Source: Psilocybe azurescens (taxonomy: Eukaryota; Basidiomycota; Agaricomycetes; Agaricales; Agrocybaceae). From it: DNA of 64,000 nucleotides. The notes below the pieces were generated by a model. It did not search any database, was not told the origin of the DNA, and saw nothing but the letters and a program-made list of their open reading frames with translations. Within the stretch, counting starts at the first letter, position 1, and the number at the start of each line of letters is the position of its first letter. Of the stretch, positions 21,726 to 34,744 are shown piece after piece. The position numbers were made by a program, and so were the translations under genes. The DNA lies in the NCBI GenBank assembly GCA_023853785.1, contig JAJIRX010000783.1:1-64000 (forward strand). Reading direction: 5' to 3'.

Positions 21726-23504
21726 CTTGAATGTGTTTGGTATGTTTGAAGATATCGATTAGATAGTTGGAAGAAAGAGTTTGGCTTTGTTATATATGTC
21801 CAGGATGGAAGCTATGCCAGCCGTCACATTTTGTGTCAATGGGGTAAAACTGGTTTGCCTCGTATATCAGCAATTGACTGACATCTCGGCGACCGTTCGA
21901 TGTTCCGTCGAAGGTACCGAAAGTTGGATATCGCGTATTTGCTTTGTTGAAGCCGCAAGACGCGTCAGCCGGCGACAGTGCTGGATACGATACTCCCACA
22001 CCACAATTTTTGCCGATATGACTAAGCTTCTACATTATACGAGCTTTACGAGCTTTACAGTGACTTGCATATTGTTTTGCAGTCCGAATTTTCCCTCAAG
22101 CCATTTGATGTGGCCAACTTGTCACTTCAAACCTTATTTTTCTCAGTTCCATTTTTTTTTTTTTTTTTTTTTGAAATTAAGTATATTTTACTATACTAAA
22201 CAGTGCACGATAGCAGTCCTGCGAGGTAGGCTACACCTAAAAAAAAAGCCCTCTCATTGATCCAGAAAATAGAAAGGAACTTGTCATATCTACCGACTAT
22301 TTAGCTGTTTGAGAGTGTATGACTACTAGTATCAAGCGAGTCAAGAATGAGTCATAATCATGCCAATGTGAGTCAACTACGAAATGAGTCAGAGTATGAT
22401 CACATGATAATGTCCATCATATGATAGATATGTGTCAATTTATGTAAGAAAAGAAAAGGAATAATCAAAGAAAAAGAGTGTGTCTGTAAAAAGTACACTG
22501 TAATCTTCAGCAATGCAGCAAGGTATTCTTGCTGGGTAAGTACCTTTGGGAAAATATTATCAGTCTCAGAATGTTCATCGAGTTGATGCAGCAATGATAC
22601 AGCAAGATATCCAATCTGCTATACAAACTCTGGGATGTATCACACCATCAACAATTTAATTGTGGTTTATTTATGGCAAGACATACCAGGGCGGCTATAC
22701 TCAAACAGTAAAGGCATTAAGAGATCATCAAGAGTTTTGAGAGAGACAATCTGGAATCTTCTGATACTCCAAGTTTGAAATGTAAACTGCACACCTTTCC
22801 TGGCAGAAATATGTCATCAATCAAAGTCCAAGTTCCAATTTGTGCCTCAATAATAGTGGTACCTAGGCTGTCCATAAATAATAAGAGCAAATAAATAGGA
22901 AGGTACTCTGTTGGCGTAAGGCACTGGGAAACATGGCTGATTCAGGTGCATCATCAAAGATGTAAACAGGGATGATGCCAGATAAGCATATGTCACCAGT
23001 GAGGTTCCTGCCTTTCAATAAAAGACTGTGCAAGTATGGCTACACCTCTCCCTCGACATGGATCAATTCAGAGATTTCATGGAAACAGCAATACGCTGGA
23101 AGTGTGGATGACTTCTGCCAGCTCTGCAAAAGCAGCGCATCAACAATGTGATAGGGAGGGAGAATATTTACATCGCCATGTCCAAGTCCTGGAAGCTAAT
23201 GGGTGAGTGATTTTTGAATACACATCGCATGTATGCGTCGCGAATGCTCAGCCAGGCCCCGTCATAATCAATCTACCGTAAAAATCGAGAAGCTTGGTAG
23301 AGATAGCGTGTAAAAACGCCCACTGAGTAGAAAGGAAACAGTGAGGCAGGTCTCTCAGATAAATGAAGTGATAATGCTAAGAAGAGATCGAAAACATGGA
23401 TATATGCGAGAGCAGGGCGGAGAAATGGGCAGGAAATTACACAGATAGCGTGGGATTGGGATGATTTATACGGACATTGACTTGGTGGACTCCGATGGCT
23501 AGAG
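21726..23504. other. Long intergenic region without a supported gene
   Basis: 1.8 kb of mostly AT-rich sequence. It holds a 22-nt T tract at about 22150 followed by an AT-rich segment, and an A9 tract at about 22243. I looked for target-site duplications around the T tract and found none. No coding family is recognised. Confidence 0.4.
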
Positions 23505-24439
23505 AGCGACCACTTTTAAATGAAAATGGACGTAGAGGGATACCAGCTGAAGACAGGGGGAGGTGTAGTGGCAATGAGAAATGTCAAAGTGAAGGCCACC
23601 ACAACGGTAACGGGGATGGTAACTGTAATATCCAATCGTATGGAGGAAGTCGATTATACCTCCGAGGAACAAGACCAATGCGCATTGCAGCAGTAGCGGC
23701 ATAACTGAAAATCTTGTCAACAAGCCACTTCTTCAATCCTTCGGCGCGTATATCATATTCCTCACGTGGCGAAAGATCTGAATAGAATCTGAATAGACGA
23801 GGTACTCTCAGCCATTGAAGGGAGACTATACCGAAGAGGACAATCGTCAGACTGAGAAAGAGACTGATGAACCAAAAGATATTGACACGAATGGTTAATG
23901 CGTCTGGGACAAAAAGCATCTGATTCAGAGGCGCCAGGGTGGCAGCACTGGAATTGAAACGTCCATCTAGGCGTGATGCGATTTGAAAAAGTAGAGTGAC
24001 CATCATGTCGTCTGGATTCTGTTGCAGATTTTTGTATGATTCGACGATAAAAGCGGTGACCGTGGCAGAGAATAGTCCAGCATAGGTAGGATACCATGCC
24101 AGAGCTTCCTGACATTATATAGAGAAAGTTTACTCACAAAGATCAGCAAGTTCTGCACCTCGTCCATCCATGCGTCGCATAGCATCTTGTCGTTCCTTAG
24201 AAGTGGTCCTACCAGCGGTACTCCATCTAGTTGTGGCGGCGCATACTAAAAGGGCCCCAGATATCCCAGAGCTGTGGTAAATCCGCGTCATCTTCTAGCT
24301 CCTCCTAAACGACGTAGACAAGAGGCCTGTCATAGGGTGAATACAGCAAGAAAGGACGCCTCTTGTGCCTAGTTTTTGAGGCTTCTTCAGGTCCAGGAAT
24401 ATCGGCAATTTCTTCATTGCTGGGCTCTACTGATGACAT
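23505..24439 (-). pseudogene. DUF6535 membrane protein, decayed
   Basis: From MSSVEPSNEEIADIPGPEE at 24439 the frame meets a TAG after PYDRPLVYVV. It continues as ELEDDADLPQLWDIWG, then DAWMDEVQNLLIF, an intron, and the hallmark LFSATVTAFIVESYKNLQQ. NIFWFISLFLSLTIVLFGI and LQWLRV follow, then a further membrane segment LLLQCALVLFLGGIIDFLH in a different frame, then IPVTVVVAFTLTFLIATT in the third frame. This order is that of DUF6535 proteins, multi-pass membrane proteins of unknown function expanded in Agaricomycetes. Frame shifts near 23700 and 23630 plus the in-frame stop indicate decay. Confidence 0.65.
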
Positions 24440-24575
24440 TGAGCACTTGTAGTCAATATTCTTCTGGTGATGAAGAGGTAAAGAGAGACAAAGAGTTGGC
24501 GCGTGCGCTGAAGCGCTGACGCCAACTACCGATCTGAGTTTAAATAAATAAATGATTGGGTTCACGGCCATCAAT

Positions 24576-24591
24576 GAAATTTCCTGAGTTT
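24576..24591. repeat. Target-site duplication, left copy
   Basis: GAAATTTCCTGAGTTT, identical to 24781-24796. The last three T merge with the adjoining T tract, so 13 bases are unambiguous. Confidence 0.75.
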
Positions 24592-24780
24592 TTTTTTTTT
24601 TTTTTTTTTTTTTTTGAATCAGTTTATTAACGTGTAGGAAGCGGTCGGGGCGCTAAGACACACGGGTGCAAGGATGCACCGCCCTACGTTAGAGTATCTA
24701 CTAAGGCTCGGTTCTACGAGTGTGGCGAATTTGTGTATCTAAGTGACCATGGGTACGTGAAGGGGTAATGTAAACGTATA
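24592..24780 (-). mobile_element. Retroposed insertion with poly(A) tail (SINE, LINE tail or retrocopy)
   Basis: On the minus strand about 165 nt of unique sequence ends in AATAAACTGATTC followed by about 24 A. The segment is bounded by a 16-nt direct repeat (24576-24591 and 24781-24796). Poly(A) tail plus target-site duplication is the signature of insertion by target-primed reverse transcription. An AATAAA sits about 8 nt before the tail. I find no tRNA, 5S or 7SL likeness and no long ORF, so a 5'-truncated LINE end or a retrocopied mRNA end are both possible. Confidence 0.7.
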
Positions 24781-24796
24781 GAAATTTCCTGAGTTT
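24781..24796. repeat. Target-site duplication, right copy
   Basis: GAAATTTCCTGAGTTT, matching 24576-24591 and followed by ATGTGG. Confidence 0.75.
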
Positions 24797-25676
24797 ATGT
24801 GGTGGTTCAACCGTCGTTGTCACAACTAAGTACGGGAAGCAGGCTGCCTACATAGGGATGTCTGACTCCTGAAGTTCTCCCTGCTGCTATAATGACTTCT
24901 CATCTTCAGAAATTGCTTACGTACACTTCAATGATTCGGGTAAGCTATCCACGCAATTATACGAATTGAGAATTCATTTAAACAAGAGGACAACACAAAG
25001 ACGGAGCAAAGAAGAGGAAAAAGAAATCTCAAACACAACAACATAAACGAAGAAGAAATTGATCAAAAGAAAAAAAATAACCTCAAGGTTCACACCCCTC
25101 CGCCTTCCAATCCTTCACAAGGTCCCAATAACCTCATCCTCTCCCCAGGGATCGTCTTCGCCTCCCGATCCTCGCCTTGGACGGGCTGAACTCCCTGTCT
25201 CTACGATATTGCAAAGATACCTGGCCATGTGCGGTTTCAGCAACGATGAAGCGCTTATACGTTGAAGAGTATTCTGTCGCCTAGCAGACGTGGAGATTTT
25301 GCACCACGGCTTGAATCTATGCAGTGTCATCCACGTAGCTGGTCGTAGGCAGCCTTGGTTAATGTAGCTTCCACCGGCGATTACAGTACGGGACCAAGAA
25401 AACATGGCGAATCCGTAAAGTTTCGCGTTGTTCGCGATTTTCACCCCTTTTCACCCTCTGGGGGCCTAGAGAAGGGATGCTCGCTTCGCTCGCAACTAAG
25501 GCACCCCTTGCCTTAAGATTGTCGAACAGACCAGGAACAGTTGAAAACAGATATTTGCTTACATTTGTGAACACAGAAGAGTTAAGGAGATCCATGAAAT
25601 TTAGAACTGGTCTATGTAGAGATGCAAGTGACTATTATTACTAGCGAGTTTAAGTGATACAGCTCGATACCATGAG
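24797..25676. other. Intergenic region, no supported gene
   Basis: No recognisable coding family. It contains a possible degenerate hairpin of the window-wide family at 25456-25471 (CTCT, GGGGGCCT, AGAG). Confidence 0.35.
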
Positions 25677-28011
25677 CTAGATAAAGTCACCGATATCGGC
25701 AGCTGACTGTCCTTTGCGCGGAGTAGCGACAACAGGAAGTGGGCCTTTCAAGGTGATGAAGAAGTCTTGAACATCCTCTATCCACTGCTCTGAGTTGTAC
25801 CCCTCCGCAAATTCCAGTTCGGCTCGGCGCATCATCAAACACACGACCATGCGCATCTCCTGGTACGCCAGGTTCTTTCCAGCGCAGTTAGCTGGACCCA
25901 TAGAAAATGGGATGAACATATTGGTGTTGTGAGCGTAGTCCAAAGAGTTGCTGAAGATTTTGGGCTCCAGCTTTTGTCGCTCGTCCTCGGACAACCAGCG
26001 CTCGGGAAGGAAAGCGTCAGGAGCAGGAGAGAAATTTCGAGGGTCATGATGCAGAGTGTAAATTGGAACAAAAGCCGCGTTGCCTGCTGGAAGAAAACTG
26101 ACATATTTTCACCATCAGATACCAAATAAATAATCCATGAAGATAACTCACTGAGACCCAAGCATTCTCCCGCCACTATCTTTACGGTTCGATCCAGTAA
26201 GAACAGGAGGTAGCAGTCGCATCGATTCGTTTCTTGAAAAGCGCAGAATGCGTTAGGAAAGCCTATACTCCAAGAGTGTATTGGAATTCGGACTCACATG
26301 ACAGCATTTAGGTAAGACATATGTGCCTGCTTGCTGGGGTTCAGTACGCTATCTCCAAGTGCATCCACCTCTGCTTGTAGACGTCTGTACGCAGTTGGAT
26401 GGCTCATGAGGAAATAAAATGTATGGGCAAGAGCGCTGGAGGTGGTATCAGATCCAGCGATGATAGCCAGACCGCCTACCTCAGAGTAAATAATACGTCC
26501 CATGAAAAGATGGTCAAAACTGACCATCGCTTACGATCTCAGCAATCGTTGGGCGCTCAGTAGCGACACCGTCTTCGTCCATCTATTCCGACACAGTTAA
26601 TCAACCCTTGATATGGCATGGGGCGCAAGGACTTACTAAGTGATGGAAGATATCTTTGTGAGAAGAGCCCCCGGTTCTCCTAAGCGCTGCTCTTCGTGTG
26701 GCGTATGTCCGGAAAGCCTTTAGTTGGCTTATACCTATAGGAAGGCGGAATAAGAGACTACCGAGCCATGGTACATGGCTCATAAAAGTGGCACTTCTAG
26801 TAAACATCGATTAATGGAGTCAATACGTGCCAAATCATGAGATATTAGTATCTGGTAGACTCACTTCTGGCCAGCTTCAATCATATGCCAAAGCCCTTGG
26901 GAGTCTTTTTGTGCCTTCATCATCTCTGAGCCTCCGCCAAACCTAAACAGCAAAATAAATTAGGCCGCGCTCGTCAGCTAAATGACATGTAATCCTTACG
27001 CCAAGTCACTCATTATGTCATAGCTGAAAGAATAATAACTAAATCATAATTTTCTGTAAGGTACATTGAGCGACTTACCCAAAAAATGAAGTGAAATCAG
27101 AGAGGTTTACGACGCTCTTCTGCGCCAATACCAAATTAACAAGTTGGTTGGATCTTTTAATGACTATTTCTTCGTAGCCTTTAAGAGCGTCGGTGCTGAA
27201 AGCTCTTGTCCATGGACGCCTCCGACGGGTATGCTCCTTCTTGTCGCGTATCGCGATCAGAGGCTTGACAGGTTGGGTAAAGGGAACTCGTCCGTCCCAA
27301 ACTAAGCATAAACGTAGAAATTTAATCAGATGCCCAATCCAAAATATAATCCCAGGTCCATAACTGACATGTTCCTTTTCCCAATCCAGTATTGCCCAAC
27401 GTCGATTGTACAGCATTGGGATCACAAATGGACAACTCATTCGGACCTAGATGAATTCAAATGTTGAGGACCATGTATCGAAGGCAGTATAAAAAATGGA
27501 GACGCACCAACTCGGACAACGTCGCCGTATTTTGCATGGAGCTGGGTATAGAAAATATGCTGCTTGCCTCCCAGCGAAACAAAGGCAGGATAGAGTTTGG
27601 ACACTCTGCAAAGCAACGGCCCTGGATATCCAGCTAAAGGATGCCAAGGAGCGAGTCGGTAGAGAACAATCGAGGTGACAACGCTGCCCCAGAAGAGTGG
27701 CACTACTGTTAGAGCGGCCCATGCAAAAGTGCCTGCATGTGGTAAATAAAGAGCAGAGAGTCCAAAAGGAACTCCAAGAAGCAAAGCGCATGCCACAAGC
27801 GGCTCGTAAGACTCGTGTTTCTTGTAGATGAGATGTACGACCTGCGACAAAATGCATATCAGAATCAAGAAATTTGGCAAGATCATGTTGGACTTACGAT
27901 ACCGGCACCAACGACCGCTAAGAGTGTGTCGGTGCTAGATAGTAGGGCGGTAGTAGCCAGTTTAAGTCTAGAAGGTAACTCGTAGATTGAGCTGTTCGTG
28001 AAGTTTGACAT
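25677..28011 (-). CDS. Cytochrome P450, copy A
   Basis: The Met at 28011 begins MSNFTNSSIYELPSRLKL. The N terminus has several hydrophobic segments (TLLAVVGAGIVVHLIY, ACALLLGVPFGLSALYL, ALTVVPLFWGSVVTSIVLY), more than the usual single P450 anchor. It is followed by a proline-rich hinge (WHPLAGYPGPLL). I-helix LAIIAGSDTTSSAL, ExxR in NETLR, PERW, and heme loop FIPFSMGPANCAGKNLA with the cysteine ligand are all present. About ten exons. The layout, with several N-terminal membrane helices, resembles basidiomycete P450s often labelled 'high nitrogen upregulated', but the substrate is unknown. It is anchored in the ER and needs an NADPH-P450 reductase. A paralogue is at 54022-56300. Confidence 0.85.
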
Positions 28012-29667
28012 ACTGGGTGTTTGGAGATGAAGGATTACAGCACTCCACTCTTTTTTAAAGGAGGGTGAATGATAGGAGTCCATCCGTGTCTATCCTCCAA
28101 TAAGAAAAACATTTGGTTAATGTGCCCACTGCTTCTTCGGTGTGGCTTAGTTATGCCCGAGGGCCTGATAGGTCGATAGTCCTATTCGGAATTGACAATT
28201 TCGCACACCACTGCTCCGTGGTGACAGTAGCCTGTAAATGAAAAATGGACGTAAGATTTCGTGACATGAAACGGCGAACGGAGATGCTAGCAGCAGAATA
28301 CTGACGAGAAACGAGCTGCGTAACCAGCCAGCCGCCGCAGATACTCCCAATCCCTTTTCATTAATAGAGCTTATGGCTCCATGGTTATGGAGAAAATTTG
28401 GAGATTAGTGATTGAGCGAAGTTTAGACCTTGGATTGTATTTGAGCTGGGTCATCCGTTTCCAACTGCAGGAATCATAAAAAAAAAATTCTGTAGGAGTT
28501 ATATTGTTTGCTATAGAATAAGACGCCCAATTCTTTCTGTCAGTTACTATCAATACCGGAAACTGACATGCATTCGATGAAGTACCTTCTGCCCGATCAC
28601 GTCATTGTTACACCCATACAAAGATGCCTATCGACATTTGGCCCGATGTCGTATTGCGTGAATGTTATGCCAACCCAATACGTGTCAGAAACCGACTCGA
28701 AGACCGCAGGTCCCCTGCTCAGATGATCATCAACAAATCGAGAGTGAGTATAATTCGGTAATGAGAAAAGCCGGTCCCGATATTCTACTCACACTTCGTC
28801 AGATGAGTTGCGAAGGGAGCGGCTGATCATCCGCACCAGCCGTAGGTCGTTGACTCCATTAAACACTGGTAAACACTGGGTTATTGGCCATGTCAAAAGC
28901 TGTTGTCTCTAGGACAACAAAAACACTCGAAGGTGAAGAGAACTCACGACTCACGCGAAGGAATCTGAACCGATGTCGTGTTTCTAAAAACGAACAAACA
29001 ATCCCCTGTAAGGAGCAGCCTTACACCATGATTCGGACCGCAAAAAAAAACCCTTCGTCCAAAATAGTTGCCCGGGCTCTCTCAAAATAATGACGTCGAA
29101 ATGATTAAGACGGTAAGCAATGCCCGAGCTCCAACTAGTTGAAACTGAAAGCATTAGTTGAGGTCATGGAGGTTGCATGGAGAAAGAGAACAGCAGAGAA
29201 CACTGAACAGGTTCTCAAAACTCAAGTTGGAGTCACGTGCGAGACATCAGTGGTACCGCCAAGTCGGACCGACGGACTATTCGCACTCTACGTTTTGGCC
29301 CCGTTGCGGTTCTGTCAAATGGGAGGCGTCCAGTGTTCATCATCTCTTTGATTGAGCAATTGACGTAAAATCAAATATATGTAGCTCTTGGAAGTCTGTA
29401 ACTCAATTGCCCACACGGGTCGGATCACATCCCCGTTGGATGAGAATCAATTTCTAGAAGTCGGGTGTGCAATTAATGCATAGTCGCGCGAGAGCTAGCA
29501 AGTGGTCTTTGTCCTAGGCGCTTCAAATCTGTCATGTCGCCTAGGGACGACTATACGCATCGGACGTCTTCAATTCACGAAAATAATTGACTGCACCAAA
29601 CACAGTAGTACCGACTGTGTTTCGATTTATAGAAGTACTTAGCATCCAACAATCGACTTCTGCTATG
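28012..29667. other. Intergenic region without a supported gene
   Basis: 1.65 kb between the P450 and the second aminopeptidase. Short open frames on both strands show no family likeness. It includes the P450 promoter. Confidence 0.4.
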
Positions 29668-32600
29668 TCATAATTTTGTAAGCCACTGTTTCAAGTCTTG
29701 CGTGGACCTCTTTTGCACATATCAATTAGTACATTGTCTACATCGCACGCTTATTGAATTCTTACTGCGACACATTCCGATCGGGCTCGGATAACATCAA
29801 GAGCCTGCGCTAAAATCTGGCTGTACCTAGAGGTATCCTTATTCTGCGATATGATATGACCGTTAGCTGCATAGATCAACTACTTGTATGAAACTACTCT
29901 TACCTTGAAGTAGGCTTTGATATCGTTGTAGTCCTTCTTCTCCGAGTAAAAGATATGGCCACCTATTTTTAAGTGGGACGCTAAGACCAGTAATTCACCC
30001 TCTTGAATGATGACCACCCACCGAAAGTATAAAGTTAAACAATCGAGTTCCCTCGAATCGTTTGCACAACTGTAGTTGATCACATTAGAGTCCTTTCTAT
30101 TAGTAGTTGCAAGTGGTATGCTCGCCTGCTCGTATTCGTCCTGTATGTACTTCGTCAACATCCTCCGCGCCTTGTAATTCTTTGCCAAGGCGGGGAAGAA
30201 TAATATGAGATCTTGGTCCCTCGCCTTGTTTGGAAATAAAGTCGAAGGTTTTCGTCAGTAATGAATCATCTTGAGTAGACCCCATTGCACAACTGGCAAC
30301 GAACGATTAATCTGCTAAGCACTACATTCCGTTCTTTTATATGTCTTCCAGGGACTTACATGGCCGCATTTTTCTCAGTGGTTGTCTTGGGGTTGTTGTA
30401 AATCCTAACCATCATCTCATATTCTTCACTGCCTCCATATCTGGTCGCCTGTAGTATTTTTCATGACCAGAGATTCGACGGAGAGTGGCCAGACTTACCG
30501 CAGAATAGATGACAGTTTGTAAGTCAGCGGGTATCAGGGAATCATCCCCTGTTTGTTCGTAAACTTTAAATCGCCTTCGCAATTCATTAACGACCCTATG
30601 AAGTGTCCATTAGATATCGGTGTTACTATTTCATTGAAGAAATTGATGCACTGGTTATCGCACGCTTCGTATGCCTGCACAATGGCCAGTGTTCTAAGAA
30701 GCAAGGTGTCCAGAGTCTCCCCGTCAGGAAATTCATACCCCAATTTGTCCACTAAAGGAGAAAACAGAGACTAAAACCCTTCCGCCAGTCAACGAAAGTT
30801 GAGTTCATGGAAACATCAGGACTCACCCGACAGAATTCTTTAAACCTTTCGGTGATCGCAAGATTCTCCCACCAGACGTCCTGTACATCAGACAGATTCT
30901 CTGAGATTGCCTGCCACACGAGATCTATAGCAGAGCGATAAGCAATATGACCTTATGGCATCGAGGGCTGGAGAACGTTTACTCACACTGCTTCTCCTTC
31001 TTAAACTGTTTGACAAAGGTCAGAGCACTACTCAGCTTGGAGAGGCCAGCCTTTGCGACCGCCACTGCATCGTGAATGAGCCCCATTCTATCCTCAAGAG
31101 AGAACACAGAATTTTCTTTAATCGCCTCTGCTGCCATCAACGATAAGCGCTCGTCCGTGTATAGCACTCTGTCTAATATTATCGGGTCAATGATTGGTAA
31201 TGGTATCGTCACCAGGATCAGATAAATTGACATACAAACACCTTTGGTACCGGCGTTCAATTTAAACGGCTTGCTTTTATCCAGTGCAATTGTTTTCTCT
31301 CGTTCTTGTAAGATGGAATTTCCGTTAATAATAGGGTCTCCATCCTTGTCAACTGTCAAGATCCTCAGAGGTATGCTCCTATGCAGGAGATTTGATGATC
31401 ACTGCCGACACAAACACAAAGAACCTGACTCACCATATAGTATCGTCATTCTCAGCAGGTGACACCTCTGTATCCAAGAAGCGATTTTGACGAACGGCAA
31501 TGCCACTTGCATCTTCAGTGACGGTCACCACTGGAAAACCAGCTTTATTAATCCAATTATCCATAAGCTCGGAGATATTTATTCCAGTCGCTGCGCTGAT
31601 ACCATCCCATAGATCACTAGTAACACTGTTTGAAAAGCGCTTTCTCTTGAGATAAATCGACACGCCTTGGAAGAACTTCTCTTCGCCGACGTAAGAGGAC
31701 AGCATGAGAAGGACTGTGTAGATGAGCGTTAGTTTATACCGAGCAAGGGGACAGGTGTAGTGCTAATCAAGGATCGTACCTGCTGCAGCTTTGGAATAAA
31801 CTAAGTAAATAAATATCTGGGATGAGGTCGTCAGTACGTTGCAAGGAGAGCAAACCAATGACTTGAACTTGCCTGATTGATTGCATTGGGACTTGAAAAT
31901 TCAACTTCGATAGGCTGCGTTGAAATATTTGCGTCTTTTTTGAGCGCCTCGTTGAGATGCTTGTTGATGAATTCTATCCCACCACGCCATTCTGGATATA
32001 CCCTGGGGTTTTGCCATAAGTATGTGCTCGAGATGACGGCCTTGAATAGTACACACTTATCTGGAAGGTAACGTTCCTTAAGCGATCGATAAACATGAAT
32101 AACAACAAAGGTCGACCTACTGCAGAAAAATACCTCACTCATCTGGAAAATAATAAGGTTTAGCTCTAAATCCTGCATTGAACCAAATACAACGGACCAA
32201 AGTGGCAAAGCCTAAATATCATAGTTAGCATAGATTGAATGATATTATTATCATACGCCAAATAGCCTGCCTTCGTTAAGATAAAAATAAGTCCACCATT
32301 CCATAGTCGTAAAGTTACCAAACCTATGTCGATAAAATGAGCAATAGGGTACAACAACCAGTGGACAACAGTCGCCATTACCACATATGCGCGACTTCAT
32401 GGCTTTGAGTCGCTGCCACCTCTTTCTTTGCCCGAATATCTGCACGGTCAGGGTCAATCAGGAACGCGTTCAGACGTCCAGTAATTAAACCCCAATTCTC
32501 CATGGCACCGGGACCAAAGTCACTCGCCTTCAAGCAAGCATATCAGAGGGTCAATTGGTACATGGAGAGAGAGATTAAACTACTTACAACAAGAGTGTCT

Positions 32601-33662
32601 AGTTTGGGAAGGGGATACTCGATATTAAATAATTCCTCGTAGAGAGGCAGTGCGGCCGCCTTAACATCAAGGGCAAACTGAGCCTGATGAATTAGGTCGC
32701 GAGTGGCTGGTTAGACAAGGTAGAAGCAAATTCATAACTAGTATATACGAATGATCTTGGATGAACTTACTATAGATACGAAGAGGAACCGATTTCCCGC
32801 TCAAAGGCATAGTAATTTCTGTCTCAACAAACACAAAAGGGCCGTTAGCGTAGGCGACGATGTAAGTAGACATGGGCGGCGTTTTCTCGAATTTGGTGGT
32901 CTTCCACTCAGCGTCGCAGGCTGGGATGCCATCCAGAACGGGTTCTTCGGAGAGGACAGGCATGTTGCTCAAGTTGACGGTGCCCACACGGGAGATCAGT
33001 GTCAATGCATATGTCGCTTTCAACTGTGGCTCGTCCCAACAAGGAAAAGCGCGTCTGGCAGACGTAGTCTACAGTCTTTATCAATGGTGCCACCAGGTTT
33101 GAAGTGCCCTGAATGCCTCACCGCAAGCTGTGTCAGAGCATAGTATTCTGTCGTCCCTTTGTGATCCCAACGAGCTCGATAGTACCCCACCATATTCCCA
33201 GCAAGAGTTCCCGCAAAACGTATCTTTAATTCGGCTTTAGAGCCTGATATAAGTGTTTCGGGGACCCGGTAGGTTACCCGTTCCTTGGCGTCGTCAATTG
33301 AAGATATAATCGCATTTTTTCTGATTTCCATGTATTAGAGGCCACGGTTCTGAGCAGGTTTTTAACTGATCGGACACAATCCCATAACAGAGGGGAATAC
33401 GTACGCTTCGAGTAGCTCCAGATGTGACGCATTAAGTACAATCTCTGACGTCTCGTTTTCGATATCCAAACTTGAGAGAGTGACAGTAAACGGCTTGATC
33501 AATCAGAGAGGAATACGCAGCTGAAAAATACCTCATTTTGACGAAACCCTCAAACGTCAGCTGTTCGAGGTCGGTTTTGACAACTAGGTCATAATGGTAG
33601 GGTCTGACGTTGGTGGGCAGGCGGTATGGGTCTAGAATGCTGGTATGAGTAGTCGTGTTCAT
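29668..33662 (-). CDS. M1 zinc aminopeptidase, copy B
   Basis: Starts at MNTTTHTSILDPYRLPTNVR (33662) and ends with TGA at 29668-29670 after TQDLKQWLTKL. Same architecture as copy A: GPGAMENWGLITGRL (near 32490), zinc site HEVAHMWFGNFTTMEWW (near 32390) with the third ligand in YLNEG, and C-terminal LSSYVGEEKFFQGVSIYL and AQALDVIRARSE. Exon boundaries match copy A where I compared them. The intron after the zinc-site NEG codon appears to use a GC donor (GAAG then GCAGGC; intron 32212-32270) where copy A has GT. Probably a peptide-trimming cytosolic enzyme. The pair arose by duplication and flanks the P450. Confidence 0.85.
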
Positions 33663-34744
33663 TTGCAGCAGTACGAGGGAAGAATCGAAATGAGAAGCAA
33701 TACATCTTTATATAGTTTTAGATTGGAGTGCTCGGGCAAGGTGTAGTGCTTGTAGTCACCCGCAGCTCGCATTTGCTCCGGATCAACCGGTAAGCAAACC
33801 GTAAACTTAAACCAGACTCAGTAAGTACATTCTTGCCAGTTCTTGCCTACCCTTGTGCTTGTATACCATCACAATGTCGCTGCACTATGCAAGACTAAGT
33901 ACCCCTCATCCTCATTCACGATTACTGCCGTCAAAAGCTTTTGACGAAGTTTGGATTAAATTCCCAATGGATTCCTTGAAATCTACACACATGATTTACA
34001 GTCCTGTCGGCATCGCTGATGACTGCGGTAGCTGCGGACTGACTGAAAATATTGACTATCGTAGTGCATGTTTAATTATAACCGTACTCCACTCATTCAA
34101 GAGAGAAAATCCGACGAGGAAGGGAAATTTAGCACTGGCATCATATTTAATATTAGTATTGTACACAACCCACTCAGTCTGTAGGTGGGTTACACATGCT
34201 TTCAACCACCGTTTGGATATGACATCCGCGCAAAATCAGTGAAGTTTAAATTAGATCCTAAAATATCACCCTTGTGACACTGGCAAAAGCGCCAATGGGA
34301 TACGGCATAAATATAGCAGATTCTACAAGGCCAGAAGCTCTAGCTTCTAGCAATTGGCTGTACATGCACTTGTCGATACTGGTTGAGGGCCTTAAAGTGG
34401 TCAGTCAATGACTCAGAGTCGCATTATGTCGATGCCACTGTTCATTTTCTCAGTATTTTTAGGGGAAAATTTATAAGGATCTCAATACTCACCGGGCCGA
34501 GTCAGCAAAAAAGCTCGACATACCAAGCGTGCCACATCCTGGTGAACCATGAAATGGACAAAGCACGAAACGCGCGCGTGAAGGGTGGGAATAGTCACGT
34601 GGCCGCGATATAAGTTCGCGCCAATTTCCCCTGGGCCGGTTCACCTACCTCTCGTTCCCTCCATTCTCTCCTTTTCCCGTGGCAATAACTGCTAGGAATA
34701 TCAAATCAGATTACTCTCAACTCTTCTCTATTGTCCCATCCAGC
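33663..34744. other. Intergenic region between divergent genes
   Basis: Contains the promoters of the M1 aminopeptidase (minus) and the HMG-box gene (plus). No gene is supported. It includes a short perfect palindrome AGAAGCT-CTA-GCTTCT at about 34331. Confidence 0.35.

Noticed and set aside
22140..22260. T tract at 22150 as a second retroposed insertion
   Set aside because: I found no target-site duplication or AATAAA next to it.
25456..25471. CTCT-GGGGGCCT-AGAG as another hairpin of the family
   Set aside because: The centre differs from GGGTGTCT at two positions and the stem is only 4 bp; it could be chance.
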